Shown here: piece after piece, positions 10,221 through 22,900 of the stretch
How positions within the stretch are numbered: position 1 is the first letter of the stretch
How the letters are laid out: every line of letters begins with the position of its first letter
Assembly (NCBI GenBank): GCA_963682055.1
Contig: OY821749.1
Location: 33,859,631 to 33,923,630 of the forward strand
Length of the DNA stretch: 64,000 nucleotides
Direction of reading: 5' to 3'
Source: Primula veris
Lineage: Eukaryota > Streptophyta > Magnoliopsida > Ericales > Primulaceae
Program-made: the position numbers and the translations under genes
Notes under the pieces: model-generated
Seen by the model: only the letters and a program-made list of their open reading frames with translations
Databases searched by the model: none
Told to the model about the DNA's origin: nothing

Positions 10221-12012
10221 CACTACAAAAAAAATACCCAAATAGCGACGGGATTAGTGACGGTATTTTTTGTTACGAGCTTATTAGCGACGGTTTTTGT
10301 AACGGGTTTATGACAGTTTAGTCAATTTGCGACAGATTTGTGATAGTTTTTTAAATTAGTGACATGTTTGTGACAGCTTTTGACTCTCACTAAATAAAAA
10401 ATTATTTTATAGTGTATAGTGTTACTCGTTCCAAAATATTAAAATGAAAACTAAAACCAAATAAATAAATAGATACTAAAACGTAAGTATTATTAATTAG
10501 GGCATTATGATTTAAAAAACTTAAGGCATAAAAATTGGATCCCTTATTTTAAGCTCAAATGGATATAATTGCATGCTGAGTTTGAGCTGAAACACGAGAT
10601 GACTTAATTGCGCTAGGTTGTTAGGTAGCTCCTAGTTGGTACTTATTGCTTTAATTGATTTTTGAAGTGATGTAAACCTATATTCTCCCCTTGTAACAGT
10701 AGCATGTGAAACATGACATTGGGCTTGTTTGGTTGACACTACTTTTTACTTAATTTTACTTTTAATTATAAAAAGTAAAAAGTTTGTTTGGTTGATATGA
10801 AAAAGTTTACTTTTATAAAAGTAAACCATTAAGTATACTTTTGACTTTACTTTTAATTTTACTTATATTTAGTTTGTTTGGCCGTCATCTCATAAGTATA
10901 CTTTCGGTGAAAAGTAAATGTCTATAAGTAGACTTTTTAAAAGTAAGTTTGATGATACTTTTTAAAAATAAGTTTGATGATACTTTTACTTTTGATGATA
11001 CTTTTAAGTAGGTTCTAATCTGAATGTCCTTTTAAAGTACAGTTCAAAACCTAGTTACTATCATCATTATATTTTCCTAATTTTGTATTTTTTAATCTTT
11101 AAATAATAAAATCTTTAATCACAAAAAATATAAAAAATAACAAAAAAAACAAAAAATTATAAAAAATCACCAAAAATACCAAAAATTAATAAAAAAATAC
11201 AAAAATCACAAAAAATGAAAAAAATCACAAACTTTTAAAAAAAATTTAAAAAAATATATATAATTTTTTTTGTCAATATAACACTTTTTATACCGAAAAA
11301 TCAAAACAAATATATAAAATGACAAACTTATAAAAAATCACAAAAAATTAAAAAGAAATTAAATTTTTTTTATTTTTTTTTGTAATTTTTTTAAAATTTT
11401 GTGATTTTTTATTTTTTTTATAATTTTTTTGTGATTTTTTTTGTGATTTTTTTTTCATTTTTGTGATTTTTGTGATTTTTTATAATTTTTTTTTTTTTTT
11501 TGTGATTTTTTATGATTTTTTTCATTTATTTTGAGATTTTTTTTATTTTATATAATTTTATGTGTTTTTTTTCCATTTTTTATGAAATATGTATATGGCG
11601 TTTTGGTAAATAAAGTAAATAATTAAAAAGTAGTAGTTATAGGGAATATGAACTTATGGAGGTACATATAAGTTCAAAAGTTGTACTTATTGTGCATTAT
11701 TTGAATAAACAATTCATTTTCACTCAAAAAGTAAAAGTAAACATATTTTACCAAACAACATTTTTAATGAAAAGTATACTTTTACGGTGTTCACCAAACA
11801 ACATTTACTTACTAAAAAGTAAACAGAAAAGTATACTTTTCAACCCACTTACAAAAAGTATACTTTTGAACATAAAAGACGCGACCAAACGATGCCATTA
11901 TCACTTTGTACATAACATTAAATTTTGGCTTCAATTCTACTACTTCCTTAGTTTTGGTTCAACACTGACTATAAAAAAAAATAAAAATAAAATCAAATCA
12001 AGTATAAATAAA

Positions 12013-12045
<33 letters not shown>

Positions 12046-12279
12046 TTTTGATAATTTAAATTATTAGGGTATGTTTTTGTTAATATAATAGGGATATGAT
12101 ATGTTTTTCTTAATTGCCCCTAAAATCAATCAGACCCGGATTTTGTGACAGATTTATTCTTCAACACACTTATCCCAGACGGATTCGCGACGTATTTTAA
12201 TTTTACTAACGGATTTTGTTATTTCGCGACATATTTCTGACAGATTTGACCATCACTTATTGAATTTATTTTTGTAGTG
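10221..12279. mobile_element. Non-autonomous CACTA (En/Spm) transposon
   Basis: Starts CACTACAAAAAAAA and ends TTTTTGTAGTG, the inverted CACTA termini. Subterminal words typical of the superfamily are repeated at both ends: AGCGACGG, TAGTGACGG and GTGACAG on the left, and GACAGA, GCGACGTATTTT and GCGACATATTTCTGACAGA on the right. About 2.06 kb with no transposase frame. The three bases either side (TAT, ACT) do not match, so the target duplication is unclear. A separate foldback element is nested inside. Confidence 0.8.
10721..11903. mobile_element. Foldback element nested in the CACTA element
   Basis: The left end GGGCTTGTTTGGTTGAC and right end GACGCGACCAAACGATGCC are imperfect inverted termini. 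Both arms are rich in AAAAGTATACTTTT/AAAGTAAA words in opposite orientation, and the core (11100-11580) is a long AT-only stretch whose halves (CACAAAAAAT... and ...TTTTTTGTGA) also pair. The termini resemble hAT-type MITEs. The target duplication was not resolved. Confidence 0.6.
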
Positions 12280-13158
12280 ACTTTTGGTCCGAACAGTTAA
12301 AATTCCATCACTTTCAAACTTGATCCTTGTAGTTTCAAAGACCCAAAAAACTGTGAATAATTCTGTCAAACTATCAAAAGATATTATCGGACATCCATGT
12401 TAGTGTACAATAGCATGTGCTTTGCAAACTTTTGAGATCAGTAAAGTTGTAACTATCTAAGTGTATCTCGTTAAGGACGGATCGATTATGTAGTTTTGGT
12501 TTTTAAAGGACTTAAAAGTTCACTCCGTAATTTGAAATTTCAAACGCTGCTTGCATAATGTATCCTAAGTTACTAAACATGGCTGAAAATGTGTTAAAAC
12601 TTTGTACGTTTATAAATGGGTTTGTTCATGCTTAGGCCATATTCGAACAAAACGAGTCGATTCTGAACATGATTATTTTATGACTAGTTTAGTTAAAAAA
12701 TCGAATTTGAATAGTGTCGGAGTCGGTTTGGCTTCACTCACTTGCAACCCTGATTCAAATGAATTATAAGTTAAAATCTTACTATAAGTTTGTTCTGAAA
12801 CAATTCACAACCTATCTTAGTACGTAAAAAATTATTAGAATCGGCTTAAAATTGCACTTCTATACAAATTTATTGCGTTTGAGTTAGTAAGTTAATTATC
12901 GCACATTGCTTAATAGGCTCCTCTCTAAGAGTATACACAACATATGGTTTCGTAATATTTAATGTAAAAAAAAAACAGATAGAAATATGTACCGAAAGAA
13001 AAATGGGTTTCACTCTTTTGGTTTTATTACTATCAGATTAAGTTTAATTATAGCAAAGATGCTTATTTTCATTTAATTTAAAAGGCTTACATCTTTTTTC
13101 ATATAGATTCAAAAGGTTAACCAATGAATTGAGGAAAAGTTACAAGTAGTGTATATAC
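12280..13158. other. Intergenic, no gene seen
   Basis: No supportable reading frame, RNA gene or repeat beyond scattered homopolymer runs. Confidence 0.35.
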
Positions 13159-14392
13159 TGTTAGTATCAGATTTCTGGTCTAAATATTATTTGTTATCTA
13201 ATGGTTTTTACTAATAAATTCTATCTGTTAGTTAAGAGCTAAGACAATGTTGTTAGGTTTGAAGCAATGTTGCAACCTCAGTTGCAACCTAAGTTCCAAC
13301 CTGCTAAGACAGCGTTGGTGGTTTCAAGTAGATGTTGCAACCTCAGTTGCAACCTAAGTTCCAACATGCTAAGACAGTGTTGTTGGTTTCAAGTAGATGT
13401 TGCAACATAAGTTCCAACCTGCTGTTCTGCAGGATTCTATCTTATTCTTAAAACCTGCATTACTATTCTTTAATGATTATTTATTTGTGTTAAAATATGC
13501 AGGATATATTCTCATGTGATCCTAAAGGTTTAGTATGCGTTTATTGAGAATTATCAAAGTGGTAAGGAAAGGTTTCCTAAAAGATATTAAGAGATTAGTT
13601 ATGTTTCCTTTACATAGATAAATCTATATCTCTATTCTTATACAAATCTTTATCACTTGTTTCAATCTTTGTTCCTTATCAATTCAGTATGATATGTTTA
13701 AGATTGAATGAAATATGGAGTTAATGTCTCACATGTATATTTAAAAGATATTATATTTAAAAGATATGGTCTTTGTATATGTTTACTTGTCATAGGAAAA
13801 TACTAACTTTTACAATCAAGCTTGTTATTAAACAGGTATCAACCAATGATGATTGAAGTCAATCCACGCTGAAGAATCACGTAATGCTTGGAAAGATTGA
13901 AGCCAATCAATAAAGTCAAAAGCAATCACAAAAGACATTCAAGACAGAAGATTGTTTTTACTTGCTTATATAGTTGATAACTAAGCTTGTAAAAAGTGTG
14001 TATTCTAAATTATAAACAACTCATTCTAGAGAGAATACACAAAGAGTTTTCAAAAGAAAACAATTGTGGGATGCCATTGATTTATAATTGATAGTTATGA
14101 AAGTAGGAGCAATATAGAGATAGGCAGAAAAACCTAGAGGGAGTCTGAGAGTTTTTCATTAAGACTTGAATCCTATATTGTAAGCTTTTTATAATATCAT
14201 AATCTGGGTAAGTGCCTCGGAGACGTAGCCTAGTTAGGTGAACTCCGTTGTTAAATGTGCGTGTGAATTATTTTCAAGTACATTTAACTTTACACAGTTC
14301 TGCCCATTAATACACTTGGTTCCAACTGTGGTTGCAACCTCACTTGGAACCTTACTGCAAAACTGCATCTAGAACAGCGGATAGGAATTTCA
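13159..14392 (+). mobile_element. Solo LTR of an LTR retrotransposon, TSD TATAC
   Basis: The element starts TGTTAGTATCAG and ends AGGAATTTCA, and is flanked by the perfect 5-bp duplication TATAC (13154-13158 and 14393-14397). It has no internal coding region, primer-binding site or second LTR, hence a solo LTR of 1,234 bp. Three tandem units with GTTGCAACCTCAGTTGCAAC lie at 13250-13430, and the word returns near 14325. The stretch GTGCCTCGGAGACGTAGCCT near 14213 is typical of the R/U5 end of Copia LTRs, so Copia is likely. The strand follows that reading. Confidence 0.85.
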
Positions 14393-14397
14393 TATAC

Positions 14398-16187
14398 CCA
14401 TATATATATATAAGTATATTTTTATTATTTTGTGGAAGTTGTTTTAGAAGAAGGCACCATGCAGTATCGAACTACGTACTCACCTCATACTCGCAAAATT
14501 TCACTTAATCACTTTCGAATAACCATAAACTTGGACTAGAGGAGTTCCTCAAAGAAGGGCGTGTCTATGTGTACGTCTAAGGCTTTTGCCCTTATGAGAC
14601 TTTCATCTCGGCCGACTCCGATTACATTGCGTATTTGTGTGTTTTAGAACTGAAGTAAATCCCGCGGACACATGATTACACCATATATTACACATTTACA
14701 CTTATCCAAACATTCAATAATTGGTTACATTCTTATTCCCTCCTCTAATTGATAAGCTCCTTAAGTTGAGGAGTCACAAAAAAAAAAAAACACTGCTAGA
14801 CTTTGCTAATCATCAAACATCGCCTATCTATTGAATATATGTCCATATACATGTAAGGTTGGTCATAGGGTCATAGGGTCAAAACTAAATGGTAAGGTTG
14901 GTCTTAAAACATGTAGTGGTTTTGATGCGCTATATTTTCTGTTTATATGCAAATATGGGTATGATTTGGGTTTTAAAAATAAAAAAAATGTCCATATATA
15001 CATGGTATAGTTTTTGTTATAAATGAGCTAATTTCCTGTTATCTTTTAATAGAGATAGTATATGAATTTAGAAACTATATCAGACGTAGATTACTTCCTT
15101 GTTTAGGTATTCCTATTCCACTACTACGTCATAATAATTCTTCAAAAATATTTATTATTTTGAGCGAACTTGTGTATGCAAAATGTTGCAAATATAGATT
15201 TTTTTACTTAACTTTTGAATTTTGGATTTTAAAAATTTATGGGTGTTTGGCAAGTCAGATTATTCAGCTTCTAAAAATCTGATTTTTAGAATCAAAACAG
15301 CACATTTTAGAATCAAAACAGCACATTTTAACAAATCATGAATTGTCAATAAATTGAAAAGAGGAGTCGAAATAGAAATAACGGTGTGATTGATGATCGT
15401 AAACTTGTATTATCCAAGATTTAACATTTTCTTCACAACCATATTATATATATGTATATGTACATGATATATCTATGTATATATATATATGTATATTCTC
15501 TAAGGGTTAATAATCAGTGGCCTCCTGATTATAACAAGGTACCCCTAGGCCCTATCACAAAAAAGAAACTTATTTATACTACTAATCAATCCATTACTAG
15601 GTGGAGATATTCCAGGGTAGTAGCCACTCTAATTTTGGGAAAAGATTGACTAAAAAAAAAACTTTTTCGGTATATTTTGATTAAAATATCTAAATTCAGC
15701 GTTTGAACTATGAAAAAAACTTACTCCATACTACCTGGTCAGACAGTCGGGATCCCACTGCCCCCCGTATTATAAAAATTCACACGCGAGTATATATAAT
15801 TTTGATCATTTTTTTGAAAAACTATGAAATCGGCCCCCCATAGAATTCCAGAACCATATAGTAATGGAAGAAGAAGAAATATCGAATTTCAGCCCCCAAT
15901 CCCGTGTTCCCGTGACAAAAAATTGTTCCGTCTCGGATGTCCCGATTTAATAGACATTGAGTACTACTCTCTCCGTTTCCGTTTAATTGTCCACTACGAA
16001 ACTACGTGCAATTTTGACCGGCTGTATCAAAATTGTTGAAATGAATTTTTTTAAAATCTAATCATAAAATTTAATAACAGGTACAAGTCCACTCAACTCG
16101 ATCGATTTTCTACAAAAAATGGATTCCCGTATTATCTCATTCCATCTCCCTATAAAAAAAAAACAATAAATTGATTTAAAACAGCTC
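14398..16187. other. Intergenic, no gene assigned
   Basis: Contains TA microsatellites (14400, 15440-15495) and short open frames without coding character. The piece at 14450-14640 is less AT-rich and could be an old transposon fragment. Nothing firmer is supportable. Confidence 0.35.
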
Positions 16188-16501
16188 TTACTTGTCAGGA
16201 ATTTCAGTAAACTCGTCAAATTTCTTATTTTTCTTTTTCTTTTTCTTAATGGGCTGATCCGACCCGAATTGGTCCCTAATAGGACCCGTTTTATTGGGAT
16301 TTGACGATTGAACCTTTTTTACTGCTTCTCTCACTTGTTTCACTGTCATCAAATACCGCCTCGGAGGGTTATCGGGCTTCTCCGGGGTTCTGTTTATGTA
16401 ATTCGGATCGGATCCGGGTTTGGATCTTGGATCCGACGGTGGAGATTGTGTGTGTTATTTGGATCGGGTGGGTTTGACGGTGAGGATGTGGATGAGTACA
16501 T
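16188..16501 (-). pseudogene. Frameshifted small minus-strand reading frame
   Basis: This GC-richer island reads on minus as ATG (16501) MYSSTSSPSNPPDPNNTHNL... and stops after about 37 codons. A shifted frame continues with NYINRTPEKPDNPPRRYLMT, VKQVREAVKKVQSSNPNKTG and a lysine run KKKKKKNKK before FDEFTEIPDK and a stop at 16188. The two halves look like one coding sequence of about 100 codons split by a single frameshift. The flank before the ATG has AAAACCCTAGC and CT-rich leader sequence, as in real promoters. I do not recognise the product. It could instead be the first exon of a gene with an unseen small intron. Confidence 0.4.
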
Positions 16502-18030
16502 TAGTTTGATCTGATCGGAAAATGTATATACTATGTAATAGTAATAAAGACTAAACAGAGAGATAGAAAGTTAGAAACCTATATACTGTATTTATTTATT
16601 ATACTATACTTGAGTCTATTTAGCTAGGGTTTTGGAGCGGAAGCTGAGGTGGAAGGTCGTGACACGTCATCGTTCGCGCCAACCGGGGATACATGGTATC
16701 GTGTCATATATCGTTGCACTAATAGTTTCGCACATATTTGTCCATCCAAACATATTATTTGTTAGACTCGTATTTTAAATCTTATCTCATCGTAATCTCG
16801 TCCCAACCAAACGATACCACGTCTGTTTTGATTGTAGTCTGCACGTTCAACTGCTACCAAAGTTGGACTAGTGGTCAAGGATGCATCAATAGTTTATGGA
16901 AACTATATATCAAGGCTTTCGGATTTAAAGGTCTGGCTCGAGATTTAATTGCACACAAAATAAAATTAATGTAATTTCCAAATAATTTATAAATTGTAAT
17001 TTCTACAGTTTAAACACTTGGAGCAGCGAGCGATAGAGTAAAACCATGTAATGGAACCACAAGTCGGATTGGTGAGGAATTTAACGAGATAGCGGTACAT
17101 TTATATATTTATTAACGCCGAAATAATTACAATAGACTCGAGCTTTACTTTTTATGTCGAATGATGCTAGGAGGGTCGTTGTTCTTCGTGTAAACAGGCG
17201 GATCCGCCTAACTAAGTGCATTGGTTTACATTGGATTGAATTTGCATATGTTGCTTCATGGCGGATGAGGTCAACCAAGAGTTGCGTATTTCTCGTTTCG
17301 GCAAAACAATTAGGGTGTATTTTGAACTTGGAAAACTCATGGAAAAATGAAAATGATTTTCCGACAAAACATTTTATTGTGTTTGTTTGCATAGGAAGAC
17401 CTAATGGAAAACAAAACAAAATAAAGTGAGGGAAACTTTGTGTATAATGAGATGAACCATTTTACTTTCAACAGTGGAAGTAAAATAAAAAACAAATATG
17501 AAAATAAGGACTACCATTCTGTCTTTTTTTATTTTCCTTTCTATTGATTTCCAATCTTCCAAATACATGATCTTAAAATGATTTCAAGTTCATTAATTTA
17601 CTTTTTTTTTTCAATTTCCGTAACATTTTTCGGGTTTTAAACATACCTTTAAGGATATACAATTGGTGAAAGAGTAAAAAACTCTGAGCAATCCTCAAGT
17701 CACAAAAGAAAAACCTAATAGTTCTTAATACGACAAGACAAAACGTGTCTGACTGCCAACAAAATTACAAACTTTTGCTCCAAAGGCGTCAAATAAGACA
17801 GAATCCCACAAAATCAGTATGAACCATGATAGTCAGTAATCGGTAAGTACCGATAAAATTTAAACATTACAACTAGTTGAAAACAAGACGTATATAATTA
17901 TTTTTATCGTTGTTACATATATTAATGGTTTCAATTAAAAGTAAATACGGTTAAAAATGCCTTAATTGACGAGGAATATTTATATTCCTTCGCTACGGGG
18001 CACGGTTAAAAATGCCAGATAACTCCCAAA
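16502..18030. other. Intergenic, no gene assigned
   Basis: Short frames on both strands overlap each other at 17081-17429 and lack codon character. No repeats with clear termini were found. Confidence 0.3.
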
Positions 18031-18250
18031 TATCTAGGCAAACAATATTCGACCATCTAGTTTCTACACCTCATGCCCCATCTATGCATTTTGTCGTATG
18101 AGTTAGGAGAACTGTCAATTACCTAGACAGACAAGATTCGACCGTGTTAGTTATCCACTTGAAGCAAGTCATGTCCCACCTAAGCATCATATCGTTTGAG
18201 TCAGTAAAACTACCAACTCTATACCTAGACAGACAAGATTCGACCATCTA
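18031..18250 (+). repeat. Three diverged tandem units carrying AAGATTCGACCATCTAG
   Basis: TATCTAGGCAAACAATATTC at 18031, ACCTAGACAGACAAGATTCG at about 18121 and the same word again at about 18221, each followed by GACC and a TAG-ending word, are spaced 90-100 bp. Between them, CATGCCCCATCTATGCATTT and CATGTCCCACCTAAGCATCA also match. Diverged tandem triplication of unknown origin. Confidence 0.65.
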
Positions 18251-18494
18251 GATTAATATTTTACAAAACACTGATGACATTATTAGGATGACATTCAATG
18301 CAGATGTTAAGTGCATTTTAACTTGGTAATTGTTAAATTGGCGAAAATATACAATAATAATATATTCGTGAATGGGAGATTTAATCTATAAGGCAGCAGG
18401 CCACCGACTTATTTGGCAGAACTAAAATTACTTGGCCCCTAAGAACCGCGTAACGTTAACTTTTAATAGCTGCCTATTTCCCCGCTCCCATCTC

Positions 18495-18565
18495 CCCTAT
18501 CTCTATATAACACGTATTTGATATTCTATAAACCAAATCAGTTTTATATATCATATTTTACCCCA

Positions 18566-18599
<34 letters not shown>

Positions 18600-18655
18600 T
18601 ATATATTTTCCCGGTGGAGATGCAGCCTCGTGTCAACGAGATCCCTCTCTAGAAG
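18495..18655 (+). promoter_or_regulatory. Promoter and first-exon-like start of an unidentified transcript
   Basis: CTCTATATAACACG (about 18501) reads as a TATA box. It is followed by a CT/TA microsatellite leader, then ATGCAGCCTCGTGTCAACGA, a stop after ten codons, and a donor-like CTAGAAG/GTTAAC. This is the architecture of a plant leader exon followed by a long first intron. The downstream region is the satellite district and no definite coding exons were found. Confidence 0.35.
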
Positions 18656-19285
18656 GTTAACTACTCGCCTAATTAATATATTTATATATATACTGATTTA
18701 TTTTGGGTAAATTAGTTACAGCTTTAATTATTTTGGATCTGGTTAATGTTTATTTGTATTGGTTTTATGTTCTAGGGTTTGTACATGTTGATTGATTCGA
18801 TTTTGATAGTCGGTTACGTTTTTATGTGCAGTAAATTAGATCTATTTTACTGAAAACACCCCTAATTACTTTTTACTGATTGATATTGGGTTTTTGAAAA
18901 TTCGATATTTTTCAATTAAGTTATTAGATCTACTTTACTGAAAACCCTAATTACTTTTTACTGATTGATTTTGGGGTTTGATTGCAACTTTAATTATATT
19001 CGATATTTTCCAGGGAAGTACTTAGATCTTGTTTTTGAAAGTTGGATTATGGGTACTTAATTGATTTATATCTGGTTAATTTTACTGATTGATTTTGATT
19101 TATCTGCTTGCTATTTAAGCTAATTTCGATCTGGGCGTTTTCTGTGAAATTGTTGGATCTAGTGTTTGGAAAACCCTAACTAGTTTATACAAGAATGATT
19201 TATATGAATGGGGGAGTTTCGCTAACTCTCCCAAATGGGGGAGTCTGGTGCCCCTCCTCCCATTAGATGTGGGCATTTATTAAAT

Positions 19286-19950
19286 TTGGGGATTATGAGT
19301 TGTTGTGAATCCTTTATTCTGTGACTGTTTTTTTCATTATATTTTATTTGGACCTGTTACAGTTGTTAATATTTGATTGATTAAATTCTGAACCAATTGA
19401 TTATTTCTGATCTCGCGTTGTTTGTTTGATTTGGGGACTACTGCGTAGTTGATGAATTCTTTAGTTTCCTAGTTTTAATTGGCTGTGAGATTTTTTAATC
19501 TGGGGATTGTAATTTGTAATGGATCCTTTATCCTGTAATTTTTTTAATATGTTTTATTTGGACCGGTTACAGTTGTTAATATTGATTGATTAAATTCTTG
19601 AACTTATTGATTATTGTTTATCTCCCTTTGTTTGTTTGATTTGGAGACTAGTGCGTATTGGATGAATTCTTTAAATCCCCTGGCAGTAATTGGCTGTGCT
19701 CATTTTTTTTAATTGAGGATCGTAACCAAGTTGTAATGAATCCTTTATTCTTTTAACTGTTTTTATTTATTTAATTTATTAGGACTGGTTACAGTTGTTA
19801 ATATTGATTGGTTAAATTCTTGAACTTATTGATTATTATCTGTCTCCCGTTGCTTGTTTGATTTGAAGACTAGTGCGAATTTCATGAATTCTTGAGTACC
19901 CTAGTTTTCATTGGCCGGGGGGATTTTTTAATCTAGGGGTTGTAATTGGT
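19286..19950 (+). repeat. Three tandem units of about 213 bp
   Basis: Each unit carries AATCCTTTATTCTGT-like, GGTTACAGTTGTTAATATTG, AAATTCTTGAACTTATTGAT, GTTTGTTTGATTTGG and ACTAGTGCG-like words in the same order. The TCCTTTAT word recurs near 19308, 19521 and 19737. The units lead directly into the satellite array. Confidence 0.85.
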
Positions 19951-22900
19951 ATTAATATACAATATATATTTGTATAATAGTGAGTATATTTATCTACATA
20001 ATATGTCTGTTTTAGAGGAGCCTTGAAAATGAGGATATTGGTCGAGGAGGTTAGTACTGTGTGTCCTCATCCTCCTCAAACCCGTATCGCAGAAGACTTG
20101 TATTCTGAGTTTCCTTCTCTAAATATGTATTAATATACAGTATATACTTATATAATACTGAATATATTTACCACATAATATATGTCTGTTTTAGAGGAGC
20201 CTTGAAAATGAGGATATTGGTCGAGGAGGTTAGGACTGTGTGTCCTCATCCTCCTCAAACCCGTATCGCAGAAGACTTGTATTCTTGGTTTCCTTCACCA
20301 AATATGTTTTAATATACTTCTATAATACTGAGTATATTTATATACATAATATATGTCTGTTTTAGAGGAGCCTTGAAAATGAGGATATTGGTCGAGGAGG
20401 TTAGGACTGTGTGTCCTCATCCTCCTCCAACCCATATCGCAGAAACCTTGTATTATGGGTTTTCTTCTCTAAATATGTATTAATATATACAGTATATACT
20501 TTTATAATACTGAGTATATTTATCTTGATAATATGTCTGTTTTAGAGGACCCTTGAAAGTGAGGATATCAAACCCATATCACAGAAGCCTTGTATTATGG
20601 GTTTTCTTCTCCAAATATGTATTAATATACAATATATACTTATATAATACTGAGTATATTTATATACGTAATATATGTCTGTTTTGGAGGAGCCTTGAAA
20701 ATGAGGATATTGGTTGAGAAGGTTAGGACTGTGTGTCCTCATCCTCCTCAAACCCGTATCGCAGAAGCCTTGTATTCTTGGTTTCCTTCATCAAATATGT
20801 TTTAATATACTTATACTTCTATAATACTGAGTATATTTATATACGTAATATATGTCTGTTTTAGAGGATCCTTGAAAATGAGGATACTGGTCGAGAAGGT
20901 TAGGACTGTGTGTCCTCATCCTCCTCACACCCATATCACAGAAGACTTGTATTCTGGGTTTTATTCTCTAAAATATGTATTAATATATAGTCTATACTTT
21001 TATAATACTGAGTATATTTATCTAGATAATATATGTCTGTTTTAGAGAAGCCTTGAAAATGAGGATATCAAACTCATATCACAGAAGTCTTGTATTCTGG
21101 GTTTCCTTCTCTAAATATGTATTAATATACAGTATATACTTATATAATACTGAGTATATTTATATACGTAATATGTCTGTTTTAGAGGAGCCTTGAAAAT
21201 GAGGATATTGGTTGAGAAGGTTAGGACTGTGTGTCCTCATCCTCCTCAAACCCGTATCACAGAAGCCTTGTATTCTTGGTTTTCTTCACCAAATATGTTT
21301 TAATATACTTCTATAATACTGAGTATATTTATATACATAATATATGTTTGTTTTAGAGGAGCCTTGAAAATGAGGATATTGGTCGAGGAGGTTAGGACTG
21401 TGTGTCCTCATCCTCCTCACCCATATTGCAGAAGCCTTGTATTCTGGGTTTTCTTCTCTAAATATGTATTAATATACAGTATATACTCTTATAATACTGA
21501 GGATATTTATCTATATAATATGTCTGTTTTATAGGGGCCTTGAAAATAGGATATTGGTCGAGGAGGTTAGGACTGTGTGTCCTCATCCTCCTCAAACCAA
21601 TATCACAGAAGCCTTGTATTCTGGGTTTCCTTCACCAAATATGTTTTAATATACAGTATATACTTGTATAATATTGAGTATATTTATATACATAATATGT
21701 CTGTTTTAAAAGTAGTCTTGAAAATGACGATATTGGTTGAAAAGGTTAGGACTATGTGTCCTCATCCTTCTCAAACCCGTATCGCAGAAGCCTTGTATTA
21801 TTGGTTTTCTTCACCAAATATGTTTTAATATATTTATAAACATAATGTCTTTTTTAGAGGAGGCTTGAAAATGAGTATATTGGTAGAGAGGAGGTTAGGA
21901 CTGTGTGTCCTCATCCTACTCAAACTCGTATCGCAGAAGACTTGTATTCTGGGTTTTCTTCTCTAAATATGTATTAATATACACTATATACTTATATAAT
22001 ACTGAGTATGATTATCTACATAATATCTGTTTTAGAGGAGCCTTGAAAATGAGGATATTGGTCGAGAAGGTTAGGACTGTGTGTCCTCATCCTCCTCAAA
22101 CCCGTATCGCAGAAGTCTTGTATTTTGGGTTTCTTTCTTTAAATATGTATTAATATATAGTATATACTTATATAATACTGAATATAGTTACCACATAATA
22201 TGTCTGTTTTAGAGAAGCCTTGAAAATGAGTATATTGGTTGAGGAGGTTAGGACTGTGCGTACTCATCCTCCTCAAACTCGTATCGCAGAAGCCTTGTAT
22301 TCTTGGTTTCTTTCACTAAATATGTTTTAATATATTTCTATAATACCGAGTATATTTATATACATAATATATGTCTTTTTTAGAGAAGACTTGAAAATAA
22401 GGATATTGGTCGAGGAGGTTAGGACTGTGTCCTCATCCTCCTCAATCCCGTATCGCAGAATCCTTGTATTCTGGGTTTCCTTCTCTCAATATGTATTAAT
22501 ATACGGTATATACTTATATAATACTGGGTATATTTACCACATAATGTCTGTTTTAGAGGAGCCTTGAAAATGAGGATATAGGTCGAGGAGGTTAAGACTC
22601 TGTGTCCTCATCCTCCTCACACCCATATCACAGAAGTCTTTTATTCTGGGTCTCCTTCTCTAAATATGTATTAATATACAGTATATACTTATATAATACT
22701 GAGTATATTTATATATGTAATATGTCTGTTTTAGAGGAGCCTTGAAAATGAGGATATTGGTTGAGAAGGTTAGGACTGTGTCCTCATCCTCCTCAAACCC
22801 GTATCACAGAAGCCTTGTATTCTTGGTTTCCTTCACCAAATATGTTTTAATATACTTCTATAATACTGAGTATATTTATATACGTAATATGTTTGTTTTA

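Noticed and set aside
11100..11580. Low-complexity AT region as an origin or matrix attachment site
   Set aside because: It is explained by the paired arms of the nested foldback element.
17081..17429. Overlapping frames of 112 (minus) and 91 (plus) codons
   Set aside because: Mutual shadows without recognisable domains or splice/promoter context.
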